A DNA stretch of 34,676 bases from Gemmatimonadaceae bacterium (GTDB taxonomy: Bacteria; Gemmatimonadota; Gemmatimonadetes; Gemmatimonadales; Gemmatimonadaceae), in assembly GCA_020852815.1 (NCBI GenBank), contig JADZAN010000029.1, forward strand, positions 1 through 34,676. Direction: 5' to 3'. The notes under the pieces are model-generated. The model ran no database searches. It was given only the letters and a program-made list of their open reading frames with translations, and was not told where the DNA came from. How positions within the stretch are numbered: the first letter of the stretch is position 1; each line of letters begins with the position of its first letter. Positions 1-7,855 of this stretch are shown here, in pieces. The translations under genes were made by a program, and so were the position numbers.

Positions 1-264
1 AGAGTGATCAGCCGTCGCGCGCCGCGTCCCGCCGTCCACTCGCCCCGCCCCTCGCCCGTGTACGCCCCACTCCCACCCCCCGGACCACGTCGCCACTTGA
101 CAGGTCGCTTCATATCAGAGTCAGCGAGAAATCACTTGAAGGGGGTCAGAGTCACCGAACCAAATTCTCGCTGACTCTGACCCCAATCTGGCGCCGAGCC
201 TGGCCCACCCCCCCGCCCCACCCTCCCGATGCGCCGCGCGCGTCCGGAGCCTAGACTCTCCCGC
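1..264. other. Left-edge non-coding stretch
   Basis: I see no convincing gene here. Positions 1-100 are very C-rich, with runs of C and no start codon with a plausible ribosome binding site. Positions 115-184 hold a REP-like palindrome, listed separately. The remainder (185-264) is the leader of the acyl-CoA dehydrogenase gene. Minus-strand open frames across this stretch run antisense to that gene and show no family features. Confidence 0.6.
115..184. repeat. REP-like palindrome, copy 1, with an extra inverted arm
   Basis: The core at 142-184 is 43 bp. Its arms GGGGTCAGAGTCA (142-154) and TGACTCTGACCCC (172-184) are perfectly complementary. It differs from copy 3 at a single base, C for G at 171. 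An additional 16-bp segment at 115-130 is the exact reverse complement of 165-180, so the right arm can pair with either of two partners. The element lies upstream of the acyl-CoA dehydrogenase gene. See also 28017-28059 and 33092-33134. Confidence 0.85.
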
Positions 265-2070
265 ATGACCGACGCCGCCACCGCCGCCGCCCAGGGGGGC
301 GCTGACCACCGCCCCCACCTCGCCGCCCCGGACGAGAACCCCTCCTTCATCAAGGGGCTCTTCCTCGGCGAAATCCGCGAGGAGATGGTCTTCCCCTTCC
401 CGACGATCGCCCCCGACGAGAAGGAGTCGCTCGACGCGATCCTCGATGCGTTCCGCGCGTTCGCGAAGGACCACATCGACGCGAAGCGCCATGACCACGA
501 CGGTCGCTTCCCCGACGAGATGCGCGAGGGCTTCCACGCGTTAGGCCTCATGGGGCTCAACATCCCCGAGGCGTACGGCGGCTTCGGCGCCAGCGCCAAG
601 GTCTTCAACCGGGTCTTCGGCGAGATCGGCGCCACCGACCCGGCGCTCGCCGTCTATTTCGGCGCCCACCAGTCGATCGGCTGCAAGGGAATCGTCCTGT
701 TCGGCACCGAGGAACAGAAGCAGCAGTACCTCCCGCGCTGCGCCTCGGGCGAGATGGTCGCCGCCTTTTGCCTCACCGAGCCAGGCTCGGGCTCCGACGC
801 GCAAGCGATGAAGACGACCGCCGTCCCCACCGACGATGGCCGCGGGTACATTCTCAACGGGACGAAGATCTGGATCTCCAACGCCGGCTACGCCGGGGTC
901 TTCACCGTCTTCGCCAAGGTCCCGGTCGAGGTCGACGGCAAGACGAAGGAGCGCGTCACCGCCTTCATCGTCGAGCGCGGCACCCCGGGCATCTCCCTCG
1001 GCAAGCTCGAGGAAAAGATGGGGATCAAGGCCTCCGACACGCGGTCGGTGATCTTCGACCAGGTGCGCGTCCCGGCTGCCAATCGTTTGGGCGACGTGGG
1101 GCAGGGCTTCAAGATCGCGCTCGAGATCCTCAACTCGGGGCGTCTCGGGCTCGCCGCCGGTTCGGCGCGCGGGACGCGGCAGATCATGAACGAGGCGATT
1201 GCCTACGCGAAACAACGCGAGCAGTTCGGTCGCCCCATCGCCACCTTCGAGATGCTGCGCCGCAAGATCGCCCTGGCGGCCGCCGAGTGCTATGCGGCCG
1301 ATGCGGCGTGGTTCCTCACGGCGGGGATGGTGGACCGCGGGGGGATCGACTTCTCGCTCGAGACCGCCGCCTGCAAGGTCTTCAACTCCGAGATGGCCTA
1401 CCGCGCCTCCAACGAAGGATTGCAAATGGCGGGCGGGATGGGATACTCGAAGGAGTTCCCCTTCGAGCAGAGCGTGCGCGACTCGCGCATCATGCTCATC
1501 TTCGAGGGGACCAACGAGATCCTCCGCGCCCTCATCGCGCTCATGGGCTTGCAGCAGCCGGGCGAACGCCTCAAGGCGCTGGGGAAGGCGCTGCAGGACC
1601 CGATCAACGGATTCGGCGCCATTTCGTCGTACCTCGCCGGCCGCGCGCGCAGCACGCTCAACAAGCCGGACTTCACCAGGGTGCACCCCGCACTCGAGGA
1701 GGAGGGGGAACTGGTGGCCGGGCAGATCCACGCCCTCGCCCGCGCCGTGGAGACGGCGCTGCGCAAGCACGGCAAGGCGATCATCGATCGCCAGTACGTG
1801 CAGGAGCGCCTGGCCAACGCGGCCATCGACCTCTACCTGAGCATTGCCGCGCTCTCGCGCTGCAGCGCCGAGCTCGACGCGGTGGGCGGGAACGTGGAGC
1901 AGGTGGCCAACGAGGTTGACTGCACGCGCGTCTTCGTGCACGCGGCGTACCGCCGCACGCGGCGCGCCCTCAAGGCGCTCAGCATCAACCAGGACTCGCG
2001 TATCGACGCAATCGCCACGCGGGCGGTCGAGGCCGTCGACCTCGCCCCGCCCTCACCCACCGATCGTTAG
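265..2070 (+). CDS. Acyl-CoA dehydrogenase, VLCAD/FadE-like
   Basis: About 601 aa. FAD-dependent alpha,beta-dehydrogenation of acyl-CoA, the first step of fatty acid beta-oxidation, in the cytoplasm. Family signature one is visible as FCLTEPGSGSD near residues 168-178. The conserved YAKQREQFGRPIATFEMLRRK segment is near 314-334. The second signature region ends in IFEGTNEI, whose Glu414 is the expected catalytic base. Ordinary acyl-CoA dehydrogenases are about 380 aa; the roughly 180 aa extra C-terminal helical region matches the very-long-chain / Bacillus FadE-type architecture. I chose ATG 265 (MTDAATAAAQ); ATG 229 in the same frame adds 12 Arg/Pro-rich residues and is less likely. The stop codon TAG lies inside a GTTAGGC word. 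The next gene starts 9 nt downstream. Substrate chain length cannot be read from sequence. Confidence 0.9.
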   Translation: MTDAATAAAQGGADHRPHLAAPDENPSFIKGLFLGEIREEMVFPFPTIAPDEKESLDAILDAFRAFAKDHIDAKRHDHDGRFPDEMREGFHALGLMGLNIPEAYGGFGASAKVFNRVFGEIGATDPALAVYFGAHQSIGCKGIVLFGTEEQKQQYLPRCASGEMVAAFCLTEPGSGSDAQAMKTTAVPTDDGRGYILNGTKIWISNAGYAGVFTVFAKVPVEVDGKTKERVTAFIVERGTPGISLGKLEEKMGIKASDTRSVIFDQVRVPAANRLGDVGQGFKIALEILNSGRLGLAAGSARGTRQIMNEAIAYAKQREQFGRPIATFEMLRRKIALAAAECYAADAAWFLTAGMVDRGGIDFSLETAACKVFNSEMAYRASNEGLQMAGGMGYSKEFPFEQSVRDSRIMLIFEGTNEILRALIALMGLQQPGERLKALGKALQDPINGFGAISSYLAGRARSTLNKPDFTRVHPALEEEGELVAGQIHALARAVETALRKHGKAIIDRQYVQERLANAAIDLYLSIAALSRCSAELDAVGGNVEQVANEVDCTRVFVHAAYRRTRRALKALSINQDSRIDAIATRAVEAVDLAPPSPTDR

Positions 2071-2079
2071 GCATCCCGG

Positions 2080-4014
2080 ATGGAGTCGTTCGACTCGCCC
2101 GCGCCGGCCGCTCCCGCACCGCGCACGCCGGCCGCCCGTGGTGCAGCCGGCGACGCGGCGGGTGACGCAACCCGCGAAGCCGCTCCCGATGCCGCCGGCG
2201 TACAACCATGGGAGGCAGCCGACGCGGCCGGCACGCGCCTGGCCAGCACCGCCGCCACGATCAAGCGGGATTGGTCGCCGCTCTGGATTGCCCTCGTCTA
2301 CGCCGTCCTCGGCATCCTGTGGATTGTCTGGTCCGACGCCGCCGTGCTGGCCATCGTGCGCGACCAGGAGGCGCTGACGCGGCTCCAGACGTACAAGGGA
2401 TGGTTCTACGTCACCGCCAGCGCCGCGCTCCTCTTCTACCTGGTGCGCCGGCGCGTGAACGCGCTCAATGCCGCCATCGCCTCGCAGCAGGCCACGACGC
2501 GCGAGCGCGAACGGCTCGTGACGATCCTCGAGGCCACCACCGACCTCGTGTGCGTGATCAATCCCGACAGCTCGCTGCGCTACCTCAACGCCGCGGGACG
2601 CCGGCTGCTGGGCATTGGCCCCACCGAAGCGCTGGATCGCTTCCGCTCGTCGCAGTTCCTCGCACCATCTGATGCGGGACAGCGCCCCGACGTGCAGCTG
2701 CTCGCCGGGAGCGCCGACGTGCTGGAGCTCGAGCGCGACCTCCTGCGCCTGGACGGGAGCCTGGTGCAGGTGTCGCAGGTGCTTCTCGTGCACCGGGACG
2801 CCGGCGGCGGCGTGGAGTTCATCTCGACCATCGCCCGCGACATCACGGAGCAGCGGCGGCAGGAAGGGGCGCTCCGTCAGGCGCAAAAGATGGAGGCGGT
2901 CGGCCGCCTGGCCGGCGGCGTCGCGCACGACTTCAACAACCTGCTCACCGTCATCCTCAACTGCGGCGACGCGCTGGCCCGCTCGCTCCCTGCGTCGGAC
3001 GAGCGGCGCGAAGAGGCCAGCGAGATCGTGCAGGCGGCGCAGCGCGCGGCACGACTCACGCGGCAACTGCTCGCCTTCTCCCGGCAGCAGGTCCTCGAGG
3101 CACGGACGGTCGACGTCAACACCGTCGTCCGCAACCTGCTCGTGATGCTGCGGCGGCTGGTGGGCGACAACGTCCAGATCCTCGACCGCCTGGACCCGGC
3201 GACACCTCCCATCCTCGTCGACCCTAACCAACTGGAGCAGGTCCTGGTGAACCTGGTGGTCAACGCCCGCGATGCGATGCCGCGCGGCGGGACGATCACC
3301 ATTCGCACCGCCGATGCGCACGTCGGCGAGAAGCGCGTCGCAGTGCTGGAGGTGAAGGACACGGGCGTCGGGATGGATGAAGCGACGCGCGCCCGGATCT
3401 TCGAGCCCTTCTTCACCACGAAGGAGATGGGACACGGCACCGGGTTGGGGCTGGCCACGGTGGCGGGGATCGTGGAGCAGTCGGGGGGCGAGATCGTCGT
3501 CGAGAGCGCCCCCGGGCGCGGTTCCATCTTTCGCGTGCGCTTTCCCGCCGTTGCGGCTGACGACGCCGACCCCGACGCCGCGGCGCGCGCCGCCGGCACC
3601 CCCGCCAGCAGCGAGGCCGTGTCGAGCGACTGGGACCCGCGCTGCCGCATCGTGGTCGTGGAGGACCAGGACGCGGTGCGACAGGTGACGGCGCGCATGC
3701 TGATGGCCGAGGGGTACGACGTGGTGCAGGCCCGCTCGGCCGAGGAGGCGTTGCGCACGATCAACGACGGCCAGGACGTGGCGCTGATCGTCACCGACGT
3801 GGAGATGCCGGGCATCGGGGGAGGGGCGCTGGCGCGCCTCCTCGAACGCGGCGATCGCCGGATTCCGGTCCTCTTCATGTCGGGCTACACCAACGATTCG
3901 CTCCTGCGGCGCGGCGCACTCCCCGCCAACGCGTCGTTCGTCCCCAAGCCGTTCACGCAGGAGGTGCTGCGCTCGGCGGTCCGCAGCGCGATACGCCCGT
4001 CGATCGGCGGCTAG
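2080..4014 (+). CDS. Membrane PAS hybrid histidine kinase
   Basis: 644 aa. An Ala/Pro-rich N-terminus (1-65) is followed by two membrane segments at about 68-90 (LWIALVYAVLGILWIVWSD) and 108-123. A PAS-type domain spans about 145-255. The phospho-acceptor region has GGVAHDFNN with His283. The ATPase domain shows the N-box Asn395, the DTGVGM box at 427-432 and the FEPFFTTK / GTGLGL segment. A C-terminal receiver has the acidic pair Glu528/Asp529, phospho-acceptor Asp573 and Lys623. This is an NtrB-class (HDFNN) hybrid kinase: the receiver would accept phosphate from His283 and pass it on or act as a sink. No output domain or cognate regulator is adjacent. ATG 2080 is 9 nt after the dehydrogenase stop, so the genes may be co-transcribed, though a functional link is not obvious. 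The H-box region closely resembles that of the kinase at 7856-9853. Confidence 0.92.
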   Translation: MESFDSPAPAAPAPRTPAARGAAGDAAGDATREAAPDAAGVQPWEAADAAGTRLASTAATIKRDWSPLWIALVYAVLGILWIVWSDAAVLAIVRDQEALTRLQTYKGWFYVTASAALLFYLVRRRVNALNAAIASQQATTRERERLVTILEATTDLVCVINPDSSLRYLNAAGRRLLGIGPTEALDRFRSSQFLAPSDAGQRPDVQLLAGSADVLELERDLLRLDGSLVQVSQVLLVHRDAGGGVEFISTIARDITEQRRQEGALRQAQKMEAVGRLAGGVAHDFNNLLTVILNCGDALARSLPASDERREEASEIVQAAQRAARLTRQLLAFSRQQVLEARTVDVNTVVRNLLVMLRRLVGDNVQILDRLDPATPPILVDPNQLEQVLVNLVVNARDAMPRGGTITIRTADAHVGEKRVAVLEVKDTGVGMDEATRARIFEPFFTTKEMGHGTGLGLATVAGIVEQSGGEIVVESAPGRGSIFRVRFPAVAADDADPDAAARAAGTPASSEAVSSDWDPRCRIVVVEDQDAVRQVTARMLMAEGYDVVQARSAEEALRTINDGQDVALIVTDVEMPGIGGGALARLLERGDRRIPVLFMSGYTNDSLLRRGALPANASFVPKPFTQEVLRSAVRSAIRPSIGG

Positions 4015-4026
4015 CGCCTAACGAGT

Positions 4027-4046
4027 CCGGCGCCGCCCGGCGCCGC
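4027..4046. repeat. Tandem duplicate of a 10-bp GC-rich word
   Basis: CCGGCGCCGC occurs twice back to back, 13 nt after the hybrid kinase stop. Each unit contains the self-complementary GGCGCC, so the two can fold on each other. There is no T-run, so it is not a canonical intrinsic terminator. The rest of the 197-nt gap (4015-4211) shows no gene; TATCAT at 4153-4158 is a possible -10 for the next gene but has no good -35. Confidence 0.4.
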
Positions 4047-4211
4047 AGGGCAAGGCGCGGCACGTTTCCCCGGGAGCAGGGAGCACGACGCACGACCGCG
4101 CGAGCGCCAACCTCACCGTCGCCGCGCCTCGCGGAGAAGGCAGCCCGGACACTATCATCAAGCACCCGCCAGCACCCACGCCGCGTCCGCTCCACCCCCA
4201 TCCCCACTCCC

Positions 4212-4916
4212 GTGCGCGTCCTGTTCGCCGAGGATGACCGTCAGTTGCGAGAGTCCGTCGCCCGCGGGCTGCGCGAGGCGTCGTATGTCGTCGACCTGGC
4301 CGCCAATGGGACCGACGCGCTGGCGCTGGCGCGCGAACACAGCTACGACGCCGTCATTCTCGACATCCTCATGGCGGGGGCGAGCGGGCTCGAGGTGTGC
4401 AAGGCGATCCGGGCCGATGGAAGCTCGGTCCCCATCCTCATGCTCACGGCACTCGACGCGATCGAGCAGCGCATCACGGGGCTCGACGCAGGCGCCGACG
4501 ACTACCTCACGAAGCCGTTCGACTTCGGTGAGCTGCTGGCGCGCCTGCGCGCCCTCACGCGACGGCGCGGCGAGGTGCTCGCCCCCGAGCTGGTGATCGG
4601 CGACCTCGTGATCGACACGACGCGGCATGAAGTTCGGCGCGGCGCGCGCGTGATCGCACTCACGACAAAGGAGTTCACCTTCCTGCACCACCTCGCGCGC
4701 CACGCCGGGCGCGTGGTGAGTCGCGCCGAGCTGATGGAGCACGTGTGGGAAGACCGGAGCAACGCGTACTCCAACATCATCGACGTCTACGCCAGCCGGC
4801 TGCGCCGCAAGCTGGAGGAAGGCGACGAGACGCCGCTGGTGGTGACGCTGCGCGGGACGGGGTTCATGCTCAACGTTCCGGGTGAGTCGGCGCGGCGCGA
4901 TCGCGCGCGCGGCTGA
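4212..4916 (+). CDS. OmpR/PhoB-family response regulator
   Basis: 234 aa with a GTG start giving MRVLFAEDDRQ. The receiver domain (1-115) has the acidic pocket EDD near residues 7-9, phospho-acceptor Asp51 (ILDILM) and Lys101 (LTKPF). The C-terminal winged-helix DNA-binding domain (about 130-225) carries the typical TTKEFTFLHHLARH and RGTGFMLN segments. It should act as a DNA-binding transcription factor activated by phosphorylation from the histidine kinase encoded 12 nt downstream, with which it forms an operon. The arrangement matches CusR/CusS- and TctD/TctE-like pairs, but the regulon cannot be predicted. A downstream start is excluded because it would remove the first beta-strand of the receiver. 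Confidence 0.93.
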   Translation: MRVLFAEDDRQLRESVARGLREASYVVDLAANGTDALALAREHSYDAVILDILMAGASGLEVCKAIRADGSSVPILMLTALDAIEQRITGLDAGADDYLTKPFDFGELLARLRALTRRRGEVLAPELVIGDLVIDTTRHEVRRGARVIALTTKEFTFLHHLARHAGRVVSRAELMEHVWEDRSNAYSNIIDVYASRLRRKLEEGDETPLVVTLRGTGFMLNVPGESARRDRARG

Positions 4917-4928
4917 GGGCGGCGGCCA

Positions 4929-6524
4929 ATGCGCTGGTGGCCGACGTCGCTCCGCGCGCGGCTCACGCTGTGGTTCACCGTCGTCCTCGGCGTGCCGCTC
5001 GTCGCCTTCGCGATCGTCTCGTACGTCGTCTTCGACCGCACGCTGCTGGCGCGCACCGATCACTTCGTGGATGACGCGCTGTCGGCGTTCGCGCGCGAGC
5101 TGGCCAACGAGCGGCGCCTGGCGCCGAGCAACGAGGTGGCGGCGCGCACGACGGTGCACGAGGTGCGCTTCTCGCAGCTGCAAATCGCCATCGCCGACTC
5201 GCTGGGGCGCACGCTGGCGGCGAGCGCGTCCGATCAGGACGCGGCGGCGCGCGCCGCGGGGATTCCCTCGTTCGACACCGCGCGCGCCCTCGCCGCCGCG
5301 CGCGGCGTGACCGCGGCCGCTCCGCGCTTCCTCACGCTGGCCGGCCCTGGCGGGGACTGGCGCCTGCAAGCGCGCATCGTGCGAGTGGCCGGCGAGCCGT
5401 TGCTCCTGGCGGGCATTGCGCCCTTGCGCGACATCGAGGACGTGCTGGCGCGCATCCGGCGCGCCTTCCTGGTGGCCATCCCGTTGCTGCTGGCGGCCGC
5501 CGCGGCGGGCGGGTTCTTCATGGCGCGCCGCTCACTGTCGCCGGTGGCGGTGATGGGCGCGCGCGCCGCCGCCATCACCGACGCCAACCTGCACGAACGC
5601 CTCCCCGTCGTCACGCCGCACGACGAGCTGGGTGGACTGGCCGTCGTCATCAACTCCCTCCTCGACCGGCTGGAGCGCGCCTTCGCGCAGCAACGACGCT
5701 TCATGGCCGACGCCTCGCACGAGCTGCGCACCCCGGCGGCCATCCTCAACACCGAGTCGCAGGTCACCCTCTCACGCGAGCACCGCAGCGAGGAGGAGTA
5801 CCGCGAGTCGATGACCGTGATGCAGCAGGCCGCCGCGCGCCTGACGCGCATCGTGGACGACCTCTTCCTATTGGCGCGCGCCGATGCCGGCCACCTCGTG
5901 GCTCGCATGCGCGACATCTACCTGGACGAGGTGGTGCACGACGTGACGCGCGCCGCACGCCCGTTAGGCGAACGGCGCGGCGTTCGCGTGGAACTGCAAC
6001 CGGTAGTCGACGCCCCCTTCCACGGCGACGCCGACCTCCTGGGGCGCCTCCTGCTCAACCTGCTGGACAACGCGATCAAGTTCTCCGTGGGTGGCGGCAC
6101 GGTCTCCGTTGCACTCGCTCGTCACGACGCCGCCGCCGGTTCCGCCGGCCCCGCCGGCCCCGCCGGCGCTGCGCGCTATGAGATCCGCGTCGTCGACGAC
6201 GGCCCGGGGATCCCCCCCGAGGTGCAGGAACGCGTCTTCGAGCGCTTCTTTCGTGGCGACCCGGCCCGCGGGCGCGTGGAACCGACCGAGACGAGCGGGG
6301 CCGGCCTCGGCCTCGCCATCTCGCGCCGCATTGCCGAGGCGCATGGCGGCACGTTGCAGCTCGTGGCATCGCGCCCGGGGCGCACGGAGTTCTGCGTCAC
6401 ACTCCCCGCCACCACGCGAGGGGCGTCGACCCCAGCGGCACCCGCCGCACCAGCCGCACCCACGACACCAACCGCACCGGCGACGCCATCGTCAGCACCG
6501 CGCGCCGCGCGTCTCCCCGCCTAA
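4929..6524 (+). CDS. HAMP-containing sensor histidine kinase
   Basis: 531 aa, the likely partner of the upstream response regulator. Membrane segments lie at about 13-38 and 178-200, flanking a roughly 140-residue extracytoplasmic sensor region. HAMP follows (about 200-255), then the dimerisation helix with ASHELRTP and phospho-acceptor His264. The ATPase domain shows N-box Asn381 (LDNAIKF), DDGPGIP and GAGLGLAI. Two oddities are visible: a collagen-like Gly-Pro-Ala insert near residue 400 made by three 9-bp DNA units, and a 40-residue Ala/Pro/Thr-rich C-terminal tail of low complexity. The stop codon TAA falls inside the first unit of a 16-bp tandem repeat. The signal sensed is unknown. Confidence 0.92.
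   Translation: MRWWPTSLRARLTLWFTVVLGVPLVAFAIVSYVVFDRTLLARTDHFVDDALSAFARELANERRLAPSNEVAARTTVHEVRFSQLQIAIADSLGRTLAASASDQDAAARAAGIPSFDTARALAAARGVTAAAPRFLTLAGPGGDWRLQARIVRVAGEPLLLAGIAPLRDIEDVLARIRRAFLVAIPLLLAAAAAGGFFMARRSLSPVAVMGARAAAITDANLHERLPVVTPHDELGGLAVVINSLLDRLERAFAQQRRFMADASHELRTPAAILNTESQVTLSREHRSEEEYRESMTVMQQAAARLTRIVDDLFLLARADAGHLVARMRDIYLDEVVHDVTRAARPLGERRGVRVELQPVVDAPFHGDADLLGRLLLNLLDNAIKFSVGGGTVSVALARHDAAAGSAGPAGPAGAARYEIRVVDDGPGIPPEVQERVFERFFRGDPARGRVEPTETSGAGLGLAISRRIAEAHGGTLQLVASRPGRTEFCVTLPATTRGASTPAAPAAPAAPTTPTAPATPSSAPRAARLPA
6144..6170 (+). repeat. Three 9-bp tandem units in the kinase gene
   Basis: GCCGGCCCC, GCCGGCCCC and GCCGGCGCT run back to back in frame, encoding the Gly-Pro-Ala stretch of the HAMP kinase ATPase domain. 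This is a slippage-prone, coding microsatellite-like tract. Confidence 0.6.
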
Positions 6525-6582
6525 CGTGACCGCTGCCTGACGCGACCGCGGCCTGACGCCACGCCGGCCTAACGCAACCGCG
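6519..6582. repeat. 4 x 16-bp tandem repeat over two convergent stop codons
   Basis: Four adjacent 16-bp units begin at 6519, 6535, 6551 and 6567 (consensus GCCTRACGCGACCGCG, with 2-5 differences). Unit 1 contains the TAA stop of the plus-strand kinase. Unit 4 contains the TAG stop of the minus-strand dehydrogenase. Units 1 and 4 carry the GCCTAAC word; units 2 and 3 carry GCCTGAC. The repeat therefore makes up the whole 44-nt convergent intergenic space plus the ends of both genes. Confidence 0.8.
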
Positions 6583-7621
6583 CGCGCAGCGCCCGCAACG
6601 CCGCCATCCGTTCGTCGCGCCACGCCAGGCGCTGCGGCAGCCGGTCCAGCGGAAGCTGCTCGCGCATCGCCCGGTCCAGCGTCGCGACGATCGGTGGCGT
6701 CACCACCGGCTCGGTGGCTCCGCGCTCGCGCGCCATCTGGTCGAACATGAAGCCGTAGCGTGAGAGGTAGTCGGCAATGCCCCCCGGCGCGTTGAGGTCG
6801 ACGCCTTGCAGGGGACCTAACCAGGCCCAGCGCAACCCGAAGCCGTCCCGTATCAGTGCGTCCACGTCGGCGGGCGTCATGAGCCCGTCGCGCACCACGC
6901 CGAACATCTCGGTGAGGAGCGCGCCCTGCAGGCGGTTCATCACGAAGCCCGGGCGCTCGCCGTTCACGCGCACGGGGACCTGCCCCACCGCGCGCATCGT
7001 CGCGAAGGCCTGTGCCACCACGCCCTCGTCGGTGAATGGCGCCGGTACCATCTCGACCACCGGTATCAGGTGCGGCGGCGTGGCCGGGTGCGCCACGATG
7101 ACGCGCTCGCGCCGCGCCAGTTCGCCGGCGAATCGCGACGCGCCGATCGACGACGTCGAACTCGCCAGGATGGCGTCGGTGCTTGCCTGCGCATCGAGCT
7201 CCGCGAAGAGCGAGCGCTTCACCTCCTCATCCTCCTCCACCGATTCCTGCACCCACTCCGCACCGTGCAGCGCGTCAGGCAACGAACCCGCCAGCGCGAT
7301 GCGCGACACGATCTCGTCAGGGGCAACCTCGGGGGCAATGGCGCGCGCGGCAGACGCGCCCTGGCGAACCCGATCGTGCAGCGAGGCACGCACCGTGGCG
7401 TGTCGCGCGAAGACGCGCACCTCCCAGCCGGCGCGCGCAAAGACGAGCGCCCACGAACTCCCGATGATCCCCGCCCCCACGATCGCCACACGCCGCGTCC
7501 CGGCGTGCGCTTCGACAGGCGTGGCGCCAGTCATGGCGACAGGCATGGCGACAGGCGTGGCGCCAGGCCTGACACCGGGCGCCAAGCGCTGCGTCCCACC
7601 TGATGCACGAGCGTCCGACAT
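6569..7621 (-). CDS. 3-hydroxyacyl-CoA / L-gulonate-type dehydrogenase
   Basis: 350 aa. The Rossmann NAD-binding loop is VGAGIIGSSWA with glycines 49, 51 and 54. Downstream are the ASSTSSIGAS strand end and HPATPPHLIPVVEMV, which carries the family catalytic His. GFVMNRLQGALLTEM marks the start of the C-terminal helical domain. The HP..PPHLIPVVE form is closest to the lambda-crystallin / L-gulonate 3-dehydrogenase and carnitine dehydrogenase branch rather than classical FadB, so the substrate is uncertain. I chose ATG 7621 because GGGAGGG sits 5 nt upstream; the frame is open further upstream without support. Residues 20-40 are encoded by a 12-bp tandem repeat, so the true start could be Met30 at 7534. 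It is transcribed toward the signalling operon and away from the hybrid kinase at 7856. Confidence 0.85.
   Translation of the reverse strand: MSDARASGGTQRLAPGVRPGATPVAMPVAMTGATPVEAHAGTRRVAIVGAGIIGSSWALVFARAGWEVRVFARHATVRASLHDRVRQGASAARAIAPEVAPDEIVSRIALAGSLPDALHGAEWVQESVEEDEEVKRSLFAELDAQASTDAILASSTSSIGASRFAGELARRERVIVAHPATPPHLIPVVEMVPAPFTDEGVVAQAFATMRAVGQVPVRVNGERPGFVMNRLQGALLTEMFGVVRDGLMTPADVDALIRDGFGLRWAWLGPLQGVDLNAPGGIADYLSRYGFMFDQMARERGATEPVVTPPIVATLDRAMREQLPLDRLPQRLAWRDERMAALRALRARLR
7520..7567 (-). repeat. 4 x 12-bp tandem repeat in dehydrogenase N-terminus
   Basis: Units CGTGGCGCCAGT, CATGGCGACAGG, CATGGCGACAGG and CGTGGCGCCAGG (plus strand) run from 7520 to 7567, with a more diverged fifth unit after them. 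They encode the low-complexity Ala/Thr/Pro/Val/Met stretch before the Rossmann fold. The multiple of three keeps the frame if copy number changes. Confidence 0.75.
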
Positions 7622-7626
7622 GTGCG

Positions 7627-7633
7627 CCCTCCC
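7627..7633 (-). promoter_or_regulatory. Strong Shine-Dalgarno deciding the dehydrogenase start
   Basis: GGGAGGG on the minus strand, 5 nt before ATG 7621. It is one of the best ribosome binding sites in the window and is the reason for preferring this start. Confidence 0.7.
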
Positions 7634-7846
7634 GAGAAGCGATGTGGCCAACCGATGTTGCGGACAACTTCGCCAACTGTGGCGCGAGCGACCACGGGGC
7701 ACCCCGACATTAGCATCTCATCATCAATCGGCACGTCAGGAGATTGCGGACTGTCTCCGGCCGACACTTCCAGTAGGGTGCCCGGCGCTGCGCCGCGAAT
7801 GCTTGCGTATGCCTGGCATTGTCCGCTGTGAGACGTTTGATGGAGC

Positions 7847-7851
7847 AGGAG
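7847..7851 (+). promoter_or_regulatory. Shine-Dalgarno of the PAS hybrid kinase
   Basis: AGGAG ends 4 nt before ATG 7856 and supports that start. The 234-nt divergent gap (7622-7855) must hold promoters for both flanking genes, but I cannot point to convincing -35/-10 boxes. Confidence 0.6.
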
Positions 7852-7855
7852 CAGG

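Noticed and set aside
541-1941. 466-codon open frame on the minus strand
   Set aside because: It lies fully antisense to the acyl-CoA dehydrogenase, whose motifs are complete. The product is Arg/Gly/Glu-rich without a recognisable domain, a usual effect of high GC.
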